Below the pieces are notes generated by a model that saw only the letters and a program-made list of their open reading frames with translations, was not told the DNA's origin and did no database searches. A stretch of DNA of 5,390 bases. Origin: Deltaproteobacteria bacterium (GTDB taxonomy: Bacteria > Desulfobacterota > Desulfobacteria > Desulfobacterales > SG8-13). The stretch spans positions 1 through 5,390 of the forward strand of contig DAOVBC010000186.1 of NCBI GenBank assembly GCA_030670715.1. The letters run 5' to 3'. Made by a program: the position numbers and the translations under genes. Below are positions 1 through 5,390 of the stretch, piece after piece (within the stretch, counting starts at the first letter, position 1; each line of letters begins with the position of its first letter).

Positions 1-140
1 CGGGGGCATTCCTGCCCCCTCCGCGTTCTCCCGCGAAAATCATGCGGGAGCCGCGGTCTCCCCCACTGCTAAGTCATTGAAATGACGAAGCCACTCCGCC
101 AATATCGTTACTCGGGGAAACGTACCCCGTGAACACGTAC
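1..140 (-). repeat. Partial copy of palindromic MITE/REP-like element, inverted relative to the copy at 5015-5228
   Basis: The reverse complement of this stretch aligns without gaps to 5015-5154, with about 10 mismatches in 140 bases. It ends at 140 with the same terminal CACGTAC and is cut by the window start. Visible structures are the stem GGGGGCA (2-8) with TGCCCCC (13-19), the stem CTCCCGC (28-34) with GCGGGAG (44-50), and the dyad GTCATTGAAATGAC (73-86). Three of the mismatches fall in the loop of the second hairpin while its stem is intact, as expected if the fold matters. The repeat and its structure are seen directly; calling it a non-autonomous mobile or REP-like element is inference. 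Confidence 0.85.
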
Positions 141-302
141 AAAAATTCTTCCTTCGAAAAGCAACCGTTCTTTTCCGGTCTGGCTCGCCATTCTCTTTTT
201 TGTATCTGTTTCCGCCCCCATTGGCAAATGCATGACGACTGTTGCGGGATATTCGGTTCGGCGCGAGAAAATGACGAATTGGAAGCCAAAGAGAAATTTA
301 AG

Positions 303-331
303 TTGTTAAAATTATACAAATTTCGTAAAAT
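303..331 (+). promoter_or_regulatory. Candidate sigma70 promoter for the aminotransferase-mltD pair
   Basis: A -35-like TTGTTA (303-308) and a -10-like TAAAAT (326-331) are separated by exactly 17 bases in an AT-rich stretch, which contrasts with the GC-richer surroundings. Transcription would begin near 338, giving a leader of about 45 bases before the chosen ATG at 383. The -10 matches the consensus at 5 of 6 positions and the -35 at 4 of 6. The region before it (141-302) shows no gene or other site I can support. Confidence 0.5.
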
Positions 332-373
332 AAGAGTTTGTTGCTGCAGAAAACCTCAATGACCGATAAAAAT

Positions 374-378
374 GGAGG
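374..378 (+). promoter_or_regulatory. Ribosome binding site deciding the aminotransferase start
   Basis: GGAGG lies four bases before the ATG at 383. The alternative in-frame starts (TTG at 338, ATG at 359) have no comparable purine-rich site. Translation from 383 also begins with MRKSPSIKTALPGPQ, which resembles the usual N-terminus of this aminotransferase family. Confidence 0.7.
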
Positions 379-382
379 CGAC

Positions 383-1726
383 ATGCGGAAATCCCCTTCA
401 ATCAAAACCGCTTTGCCGGGCCCGCAGGCCAGCAAGTTTATCAAGCTTGACGGGACTTATGTCTCACCGTCTTACACCCGAATGTATCCCCTCGTGGTCG
501 AAAAGGCCAGGGGACTGTGGGTCTATGATGTTGACGGAAATGTGTTTCTGGACTTCACCGCCGGCATCGCCGTCAATGCAACCGGCCATTGCCATCCGGA
601 AGTGGTAAAGGCCATCAAACTTCAGGCCGACAAACTGCTGCATATGTCGGGAACCGATTTTTACTACACTGCCCAGATCGAGCTGGCCGAAAAACTGGCG
701 TTGCTGGCACCCGGCAATGAAGGCAAACGGGTATATTTCGGCAACTCGGGTGCCGAGGCAGTTGAGGCCGCATTCAAACTGGCGCGCTGGCACACAAAAT
801 GCGAATTGAACCTGGCTTTTTTCGGCGCTTTTCATGGACGCACCATGGGCGCCCTGTCACTTACCGCCAGTAAAGCCGTACAGAAAAGGAACTACAACCC
901 CCTAGTACCGGGCATCACCCATATTCCCTATCCGTACTGTTACCGCTGCCCGTACAACCTGTGTTATCCGCAATGCGATATAGCGTGCGTCAACTGGCTG
1001 GAGGATACGCTTTTTCGGACAACCATACCGCCGGAGGAAGTGGCGGCGATTTTCGTTGAACCGATTCAGGGGGAAGGAGGCTATATCGTCCCCCCACCGG
1101 AATTCCACCGAAAAATGTATCAACTGGTTAAAAAGTACGACATCCTGTATGTAGCGGATGAGGTCCAATCCGGCATGGGGCGCAGCGGAAAGATGTTTGC
1201 AATGGAGCACTTTGAAGTCAATCCGGACATGATCGCGCTGGCCAAGGGTATCGCATCGGGTATGCCTCTCGGTGCCCTGGTGGCCCGGTCGAAAATCATG
1301 GACTGGGAAGCCGGTTCCCACGCATCGACCTTTGGCGGCAATCCGGTCTCCTGCCGGGCGGCGATGAAGACCATCGAACTGCTGGAAAATGAATTGATCC
1401 AAAACGCTGCAGACCAGGGGGACTACCTGATGGCCGGGCTGCGGGAATTACAAAAATCCCACGAGTGCATGGGCGATGTTCGCGGCAAAGGCTTGATGGT
1501 CGGTGTCGAACTGGTAAAAGATCGCGAGACAAAAGAACCGGCCAGAGCCTGGCGCAACCGGATTATCAAAGCCGCGTTTGAAAAAGGGCTGCTGCTTTTA
1601 GGGTGTGGTGAAAACAGTATCCGATTTTGCCCGGCGCTGACCGTAACAGCGGCTGAAGTCGACAAGTGCCTGTCGATATTTGACGACGCAATCCATGCGG
1701 TGGCAGGTCAACATGCCAAAGACTAA
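383..1726 (+). CDS. Class III PLP-dependent aminotransferase (4-aminobutyrate / acetylornithine aminotransferase family)
   Basis: Predicted 447-aa cytoplasmic fold-type I aminotransferase that moves an amino group between an omega- or alpha-amino acid and a keto acid through pyridoxal phosphate. The residue pattern is complete: GNSGAEA (120-126, phosphate binding), FHGRTMG, EPIQGEGG, DEVQSGMGRSG (Asp259 contacts the PLP ring nitrogen, Gln262 follows) and the Schiff-base lysine Lys288 in LAKGIASGMPLG, then STFGGNP. Length is normal for the family. A Cys-rich insert (Cys186, 189, 194, 198, 202) resembles the one in archaeal and anaerobe members annotated as gabT, acetylornithine aminotransferase or broad-substrate racemase. 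The exact substrate cannot be read from sequence. The start at 383 is chosen for its GGAGG site and family-like N-terminus. mltD follows after 10 bases, probably in the same transcript. Family call is firm; substrate is open. Confidence 0.93.
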   Translation: MRKSPSIKTALPGPQASKFIKLDGTYVSPSYTRMYPLVVEKARGLWVYDVDGNVFLDFTAGIAVNATGHCHPEVVKAIKLQADKLLHMSGTDFYYTAQIELAEKLALLAPGNEGKRVYFGNSGAEAVEAAFKLARWHTKCELNLAFFGAFHGRTMGALSLTASKAVQKRNYNPLVPGITHIPYPYCYRCPYNLCYPQCDIACVNWLEDTLFRTTIPPEEVAAIFVEPIQGEGGYIVPPPEFHRKMYQLVKKYDILYVADEVQSGMGRSGKMFAMEHFEVNPDMIALAKGIASGMPLGALVARSKIMDWEAGSHASTFGGNPVSCRAAMKTIELLENELIQNAADQGDYLMAGLRELQKSHECMGDVRGKGLMVGVELVKDRETKEPARAWRNRIIKAAFEKGLLLLGCGENSIRFCPALTVTAAEVDKCLSIFDDAIHAVAGQHAKD

Positions 1727-1736
1727 TGGGATAAAG

Positions 1737-3965
1737 ATGTCAGCTATGAAAAGAATGCTGCGAAATCACCTGATTATCTGTTTTGTTGTCCTGGCGTTAT
1801 CAGCTTCTCCCGGCATTTGCCTCAGCGTTTGGGCCGATACCGATCCTTTTCCCTTATATCCGTCCATTGAACCCAACGTTTCTTTCTGGAAAGAGATATA
1901 TTCCCGATATTCCACCAGCCAGGGCGTTATTCACGACAAAGTGAATCTCAATATCATTTACGGGGTAATTGAGCTTGATGACCCTGACCTGCCCGGCAGC
2001 AGAAAGATCAACCGGGAGCGAACAAAAAAGGACAAAAAAAAATATCGGATAATTCTGAAGAAACTTGCTCAGGGGGCATCTCCTTCAGGGCCTGAAGAAC
2101 AGCGGGTTGCCGATTTATTCGGGCCGGATGCGAAGCACTCTGACTTTAAAAAAGCGGCGAGAAACATCCGCTGTCAGGTCGGTCAAAAGGACCGGTTTCG
2201 CAAGGGCGTGATCCGGTCAGGCGCCTATCTGGAGGAAATCAGGCGGATTTTTGACAATTACGGCTTACCCGAAGATCTTGCCTATCTGCCCCACGTGGAG
2301 TCTTCATTTAATCCTAAAGCCTACAGTAAATTCGGCGCCGCCGGTATCTGGCAATTTACACGTTCCACCGGCAGACAGTATATGAAGATCGGCTATACGG
2401 TGGACGAACGCCGTGATCCTATTCTTTCTTCTCGTGCAGCCGCCCGGCTGATGAAAAAAAATTACGATAAATTTCTCAACTGGCCCATGGCCATTACCGC
2501 GTATAATCACGGCACGAACGGTATGCTGCGGGCCCGGAGAGCAAAGAAAACATATGAAGAAATCTTCAAAGCACATAAATCGCGCTTATTCAAGTTTGCT
2601 TCCAGAAATTTTTATTCTGAATTTCTGGCGGCACGGGAAGTGGCCGAAAATTATCGTCAATATTTTGGAGAATTGACATTAGATGTGCCTTCAGAAAGCA
2701 CGGAAGTGGTGTTGGCCGGTTATGCGTCTTTACCCCGCCTTGCACGTCTTTTAGAAGTTGATCTTGAAATTTTACGCCCTCTCAACCCGGCGCTGAGAAA
2801 TCCGGTTTTCTCCGGACAAAAACGCGTACCTACAGGCTATCGGCTGCGCCTGCCGACCGATCCAGGTCGCAACTGGAAGAGCCTCATCGCGGAATTATCC
2901 CCGGAGATATACCGGCATTACCAGAAACGCAGCCGTATCTATACGGTACGCAAAGGAGATACCGCACTGGAAATTGCCAGGGTACATGGGGTCAGGCTGC
3001 AGGACATGATTGCGGTCAACAACCTGGATGCCAGGGCCACGATCTACGCTAACCAGACTCTGCGTATTCCACTTCCCGGCGAAAAAGTTTTGACACCGGT
3101 TACTCCCGAATTAGCCGCACTCGACGGCAAAGAAAAGCAGGATCTTGAAGCGGCCCGCTTGCTTGCTAATATTGAAGCCTCATCATCTTCAAAGCGCATG
3201 CCGTCAAAAGAAACCATCACCCGGAATTTTACACCATCTTCTGCCGCTCAAACTTTAAATGCGGCTAAAAATAAACCCGTGGCAAAATCTCGTCCGGCTC
3301 AGCCAAAAGATCAACCGCTGGCATCAAAACCATCTCCTGCTCTTGCAGCACATAAACCCGTTGCCTTCGAACGGCCACCGGTTGCCGAATCCTCTCAACT
3401 GACGGCAGCGGGTAAAAAACCGGCGGACAGGTTGTCTCCGGAGGCGGACAGCTGGACGGACAACTGGATTGCAAGGTACCGGCAGCCTGAAACCACGTTT
3501 AATCCATCAATTGTTATCGGAAATCTGGTGGTCGAACGGGTCGAGTATCAAAATGACAAGCCTGTCGGAGTCATTCGAGTGGAGGTTGAAGAAACCCTGG
3601 GACATTATGCCGAGTGGTTGAAGGTCACCGCCCGGGAGATCCGGCGTCTCAACGGATATCGCTACGGTCGGATGATTCACCTTGATCAGCAGCTTATAAT
3701 TCCGCTGCATCGGGTAACAAAAGAAGAATTTGAGGAAAACCGTTTTGAATACCATAAGGAATTAGCCGAAGATTTTTTTGCCGCCTACCGAGTGGAAGGC
3801 GTGCAAATCTATTCCGTTAAAAGAGGGGACAATATTTGGACACTCTCCAGGAAAGAATTCGAAGTGCCCATGTGGTTGATCAGAAGATTCAATGCCAGAG
3901 TGGATTTTAACACGTTGATGCCATCTCAGAAATTGTTGATACCGGTCACTGGAAAAATCATCTAA
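1737..3965 (+). CDS. mltD: Membrane-bound/periplasmic lytic murein transglycosylase with SLT (GH23) and LysM domains, MltD-like
   Basis: Predicted 742-aa exported enzyme that cleaves the MurNAc-GlcNAc bond of peptidoglycan to give 1,6-anhydro ends. Residues 1-33 form a signal peptide (basic start, hydrophobic 12-23, likely cut at VWA/DTD); Cys28 lacks a good lipobox, unlike lipoprotein MltD of E. coli. The SLT domain spans about 164-275, with catalytic Glu188 in HVESSFNP, then GAAGIWQFT and AITAYNHG around Tyr256. A degenerate LysM-like repeat (about 322-368) and a clear LysM (400-447, YTVRKGDT) follow. A Pro/Lys/Ala/Ser-rich linker (about 450-590) leads to two C-terminal LysM-like repeats (612-660 and 690-738, YSVKRGDN), which should bind glycan. 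The ATG at 1737 is preferred (GGGA five bases upstream); ATGs at 1713, 1746 and 1755 and TTG at 1680, which would overlap the previous gene, are alternatives. An A9 run (2034-2042) lies in the coding sequence. Confidence 0.92.
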   Translation: MSAMKRMLRNHLIICFVVLALSASPGICLSVWADTDPFPLYPSIEPNVSFWKEIYSRYSTSQGVIHDKVNLNIIYGVIELDDPDLPGSRKINRERTKKDKKKYRIILKKLAQGASPSGPEEQRVADLFGPDAKHSDFKKAARNIRCQVGQKDRFRKGVIRSGAYLEEIRRIFDNYGLPEDLAYLPHVESSFNPKAYSKFGAAGIWQFTRSTGRQYMKIGYTVDERRDPILSSRAAARLMKKNYDKFLNWPMAITAYNHGTNGMLRARRAKKTYEEIFKAHKSRLFKFASRNFYSEFLAAREVAENYRQYFGELTLDVPSESTEVVLAGYASLPRLARLLEVDLEILRPLNPALRNPVFSGQKRVPTGYRLRLPTDPGRNWKSLIAELSPEIYRHYQKRSRIYTVRKGDTALEIARVHGVRLQDMIAVNNLDARATIYANQTLRIPLPGEKVLTPVTPELAALDGKEKQDLEAARLLANIEASSSSKRMPSKETITRNFTPSSAAQTLNAAKNKPVAKSRPAQPKDQPLASKPSPALAAHKPVAFERPPVAESSQLTAAGKKPADRLSPEADSWTDNWIARYRQPETTFNPSIVIGNLVVERVEYQNDKPVGVIRVEVEETLGHYAEWLKVTAREIRRLNGYRYGRMIHLDQQLIIPLHRVTKEEFEENRFEYHKELAEDFFAAYRVEGVQIYSVKRGDNIWTLSRKEFEVPMWLIRRFNARVDFNTLMPSQKLLIPVTGKII

Positions 3966-3996
3966 TCACTATTTACTTCCCCGGACAACCTTCCGG

Positions 3997-4302
3997 TTAA
4001 GGCCGGCCGTATCTGTCTGCCACCAGCTTTTCGACTTCATCCTTGCGGTGGCACGCTGCCAGCCGGCCGCTTCTGACTTCTTCTAATTCGGGCTCGACCC
4101 GGCGACAGATATCAACCACAAACGGGCAGCGGGTGTGGAACCGGCAGGCGACAGGAGGATTGACAGGACTGGGCACATCACCGGATAACACAATACGCCG
4201 CTGTTTGTGTTCGACATCCGGAACCGGTATGCCGGAGAGCAGGGCATGGGTATAAGGATGCAGCGGATGGGCGAACAGGTCTTCGGTCAGGACGGTTCCG
4301 GG
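3997..4302 (-). pseudogene. C-terminal remnant of an oligopeptide/dipeptide ABC-transporter ATP-binding protein (OppD/OppF/DppF type)
   Basis: Read on the minus strand, these roughly 100 codons give VLTEDLFAHPLHPYTHALL, then IPVPD, GDVPSPVNPP, CRFHTRCP, DIC and ACH. This is the characteristic C-terminal extension (oligo_HPY type) of peptide-transporter ATPases. Its four cysteines correspond to those that bind an iron-sulfur cluster in some DppD-type homologues. The Walker A, signature and Walker B parts, which should lie upstream at higher coordinates, are absent from the window. The in-frame codon before the remnant is TAG, the stop of the adjoining 103-aa ORF. A GTG near 4189-4191 could start a 64-aa product, but without the ATPase core it could not energise transport. 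It ends at TAA (3997-3999), converging on mltD with a 31-base gap. Best read as a relic left by deletion or insertion. Confidence 0.85.
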
Positions 4303-4614
4303 CTATGCGCCCAATACCATTCCCGGTGCTAATTTTTCCTTCACCTTCCCGTCTTCGTCCAAAATAAAGATCAGGAACTGATTCTCCACTGCAAATCTGG
4401 CCAGATCTTCATAAATTATCGCCTGTATCTGATATTTATTTCCCTTTTCCCGGGGCATGAACATCACCCCCTGCTCGGCGGCTTCCTTCCCCAAAAAGGC
4501 GGGAATAAACGATACGTCATTCTCTTTGTCATGCTGGCCTACAATCTGCTCATTGCCGTCAGGGTTTTGAATTAATACATACACCCACGTGGTGGCATCA
4601 ATTTTTTTATTCAT
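4303..4614 (-). CDS. Hypothetical protein, 103 aa
   Basis: Soluble 103-aa protein, no signal peptide or membrane segment. It starts MNKKIDATTWVYVLIQN and contains GQHDKENDVSFIPAF, a KEAAEQG helix-like part, REKGNKYQIQAIIYEDL and FLIFILDEDGKV, an alternating beta/alpha pattern typical of a small single-domain protein. I recall similar conserved hypothetical proteins from sulfate-reducing Desulfobacterota but know no function, and I see no catalytic motif. A purine-rich GAGG site (complement of 4623-4626) lies 8 bases before the ATG, which supports translation. It lies downstream of the 85-aa gene in the same orientation (123-base gap containing a hairpin and a weak promoter candidate). Its TAG stop is fused directly and in frame to the transporter relic, so the natural C-terminus may or may not be intact; it ends LAPGMVLGA. 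Confidence 0.72.
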   Translation of the reverse strand: MNKKIDATTWVYVLIQNPDGNEQIVGQHDKENDVSFIPAFLGKEAAEQGVMFMPREKGNKYQIQAIIYEDLARFAVENQFLIFILDEDGKVKEKLAPGMVLGA

Positions 4615-4639
4615 AAAATGCGCCTCAGTTAATCAACAT

Positions 4640-4668
4640 TTAAAAGTTTTCGTAAGTCATGCTCCCAA
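4640..4668 (-). promoter_or_regulatory. Weak candidate promoter for the 103-aa gene
   Basis: On the minus strand TTGGGA (complement of 4663-4668) and TTTTAA (complement of 4640-4645) are 17 bases apart. A start near 4632 would leave a leader of about 18 bases. Both boxes are only partial consensus matches in an AT-rich gap, so this may be chance. Confidence 0.22.
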
Positions 4669-4693
4669 ATAGCATATTAATACAGGCGTAATT

Positions 4694-4725
4694 GCTGCTT
4701 TTGTAAACTCCGGGACAAAAGCAGC
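4694..4725 (-). terminator. Perfect 11-bp hairpin downstream of the 85-aa gene, possible terminator
   Basis: GCTGCTTTTGT (4694-4704) and ACAAAAGCAGC (4715-4725) form a perfect 11-bp stem around a 10-base loop. It begins 12 bases after the stop of the minus-strand 85-aa gene, where a terminator would sit. On the minus strand it is followed by AATTACG and not by a T run, so a standard intrinsic terminator is not shown. It could instead protect the transcript 3' end or be an operator-like dyad. Confidence 0.45.
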
Positions 4726-4737
4726 ACGGGGGGAGGG

Positions 4738-4995
4738 TTAGCGGTAACCTCGGTTTGCTCCGGCACACCGCACGATCGATTCAAGATTATCATTGCGGAA
4801 ACAGGCCATAACCGGAATTGACTTTTCATCAGAGACCCTTTTCAGTAGGTGCAGATATTCGACGGTGGTTTCTATGATCTCCTTTTGGAGTGCTAACCGT
4901 TCTGCAAATTGATCAATCGTATACTTACCCCAGTCTTGCATTATCTCTTCAACCTGTGCCACTGTAGGTAGCTTCTTATCCTTAAGATCAGTCAT
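4738..4995 (-). CDS. Hypothetical protein, 85 aa, with helix-turn-helix-like segment
   Basis: Small soluble protein beginning MTDLKDKKLPTVAQVEEIM. Residues about 10-50 look all-helical: VAQVEEIMQDWG, then TIDQFAERLAL and KEIIETTVEYLHLLKRV, an arrangement similar to a small winged-helix or HTH module, although no DNA-binding family can be assigned by eye. The C-terminal third (PVMACFRNDNLESIVRCAG) has two cysteines (about 65 and 77) and no recognised motif. Translation is supported by AGGGAG (complement of 5004-5009), 8 bases before the ATG. The complete palindromic repeat begins 19 bases upstream of the start codon, so its transcript may carry that structure in the leader or start right beside it. 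I do not recognise a named function; a similar conserved hypothetical family in Desulfobacterota is my recollection only. Confidence 0.72.
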   Translation of the reverse strand: MTDLKDKKLPTVAQVEEIMQDWGKYTIDQFAERLALQKEIIETTVEYLHLLKRVSDEKSIPVMACFRNDNLESIVRCAGANRGYR

Positions 4996-5003
4996 GTGGT
5001 GCG

Positions 5004-5009
5004 CTCCCT
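5004..5009 (-). promoter_or_regulatory. Ribosome binding site of the 85-aa gene
   Basis: The minus-strand sequence AGGGAG lies 8 bases before the ATG (complement of 4993-4995). It falls in the short gap between the start codon and the repeat element that begins at 5015, so the element does not contribute the Shine-Dalgarno itself. Confidence 0.6.
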
Positions 5010-5014
5010 TTTGC

Positions 5015-5228
5015 GTACGTGTTCACGGGGTGCGTTTCCCCGAGCAGCGAGATTGGCGGAGTGGCCTCGTCATTTCAATGACTTAGCCGTGGGGGAGACC
5101 GCGGCTCCCGCACGTTTTTTGCGGGAGAACGTGGAGGGGGCAGGAATGCCCCCGCTGCAAAGTCATTGAAATGACCGGACACGCAGCCACCGGAGTGAAT
5201 CGGGGAGACGTACCCCGTAAACACGTAC
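5015..5228 (+). repeat. Complete 214-bp nested palindromic element (MITE/REP-like) with terminal inverted repeats
   Basis: The ends are inverted repeats of 28 bases (5015-5042 and 5201-5228, 25 of 28 identical), opening with GTACGTG and closing with CACGTAC. Inside is a second perfect inverted repeat of 16 bases, GTCATTTCAATGACTT (5069-5084) against 5160-5175, each arm itself a near-palindrome. In the centre are two hairpins: CTCCCGCA (5105-5112) with TGCGGGAG (5120-5127), loop 7; and GGGGGCA (5136-5142) with TGCCCCC (5147-5153), loop GGAA. The whole could form a branched cruciform or RNA fold. It has no room for a transposase, so if mobile it must be moved in trans. No clear target-site duplication is visible. 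A second, inverted copy lies at 1-140. Structure is seen; mobility is inferred. Confidence 0.88.
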
Positions 5229-5287
5229 CCCTTGGTAGCAATCAAAGGTTCGACGTTCTGTGGTTCTGATGTGTGTTCCGGGTCAAC

Positions 5288-5311
5288 CGCTGAACCTCTG
5301 AACCCCTGAAC
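5288..5311. repeat. Three tandem copies of an 8-mer CNCTGAAC
   Basis: CGCTGAAC, CTCTGAAC and CCCTGAAC follow one another without a gap. Looser GTTC/GAAC words continue on the left (about 5247-5270). The stretch 5229-5390 otherwise holds no gene I can support. Short degenerate GAAC-rich runs of this kind may be decaying intergenic repeats; a protein-binding role is possible but not shown. Confidence 0.5.
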
Positions 5312-5338
5312 GGTTACGATCATTCTGCCCCTGAATTC

Positions 5339-5367
5339 CCAATAGCTCATTCAGTAATACATGTCAA
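5339..5367 (-). promoter_or_regulatory. Possible promoter reading leftward toward the repeat and the 85-aa gene
   Basis: The minus strand has a consensus TTGACA (complement of 5362-5367), but 17 bases on only TATTGG (complement of 5339-5344) as a -10. If active, its transcript would run through the whole 214-bp element before reaching the 85-aa gene, a leader of over 300 bases. The poor -10 makes this tentative. Confidence 0.25.
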
Positions 5368-5390
5368 TAATCAGGGCTTGACCGCTTTAG

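Noticed and set aside
223..250. Possible sigma54 promoter at TTGGCAAATGCAT
   Set aside because: The GG and GC dinucleotides do not have the required spacing, and a better sigma70-like promoter lies at 303-331.
74..319. Minus-strand 81-codon ORF ending in YVFTGYVSP
   Set aside because: Its end is translation of the palindromic repeat, and the same VFTGYVSP string arises from the other copy near 5200-5230. There is no family resemblance, so it is a repeat-derived artefact.
129..362. Plus-strand 77-codon ORF upstream of the aminotransferase
   Set aside because: It begins inside the repeat, overlaps the candidate promoter, has an odd Cys/Arg-rich composition and no good ribosome binding site.
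902..1402. Minus-strand 166-codon ORF opposite the aminotransferase
   Set aside because: The plus frame encodes a complete aminotransferase with all motifs; the antisense frame has no recognisable features.
3981..3996. CCGGA...TCCGG hairpin after mltD as a terminator
   Set aside because: The stem is only 5 bp and no T run follows on either strand, so a terminator cannot be supported.
4043..4255. Plus-strand 70-codon ORF opposite the transporter relic
   Set aside because: The minus frame matches the peptide-ABC ATPase C-terminus clearly, so this is its antisense shadow.
5015..5228. CRISPR array or integron attachment site
   Set aside because: The unit is an inverted-repeat structure with no spaced direct repeats, no cas genes, and no integrase or cassette arrangement nearby.
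5075..5350. Minus-strand 91-codon ORF through the complete repeat
   Set aside because: More than half is the repeat element and the rest is GAAC/GTTC-rich intergenic sequence. No ribosome binding site or domain is visible.

Overview
The window looks like a chromosomal segment of a Gram-negative anaerobe, most likely a Desulfobacterota (former deltaproteobacterial sulfate reducer) lineage. This rests on the style of the two large proteins (a Cys-cluster class III aminotransferase and a long periplasmic SLT/LysM lytic transglycosylase), on small unassigned proteins of a kind I associate with that group, and on dispersed palindromic intergenic repeats. No rRNA or marker gene is present, so the placement is an inference.

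Layout, left to right. Bases 1-140 are one end of a structured repeat, cut by the window edge. Bases 141-302 hold no gene I can support. A sigma70-like promoter (303-331) precedes a plus-strand pair: a PLP-dependent class III aminotransferase (383-1726) and, 10 bases later, an exported MltD-like murein transglycosylase with a GH23 catalytic domain and about four LysM or LysM-like repeats (1737-3965). The close spacing suggests co-transcription, although the two functions (amino acid metabolism and cell-wall turnover) are not obviously linked.

The rest is on the minus strand and has an accessory character. It holds a small 85-aa protein with an HTH-like region (4738-4995), a perfect 11-bp hairpin just after it (4694-4725), and a 103-aa protein of unknown function (4303-4614). 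Directly abutting that is the C-terminal third of an oligopeptide/dipeptide ABC-transporter ATPase (3997-4302) that has lost its nucleotide-binding core. The relic ends 31 bases from the end of mltD, in convergent orientation.

A complete 214-bp copy of the repeat (5015-5228) lies just upstream of the 85-aa gene. It has 28-bp terminal inverted repeats, an internal 16-bp inverted repeat and two strong hairpins, so the whole unit is a nested palindrome. The left-edge copy is in inverted orientation and about 93% identical over 140 bases, so the 4.9-kb gene block lies between inverted copies. Bases 5229-5390 carry a short tandem 8-mer and no supported gene. The most notable content is this MITE/REP-like element pair and the truncated transporter gene; I see no CRISPR array, tRNA, rRNA or recognisable defence system.
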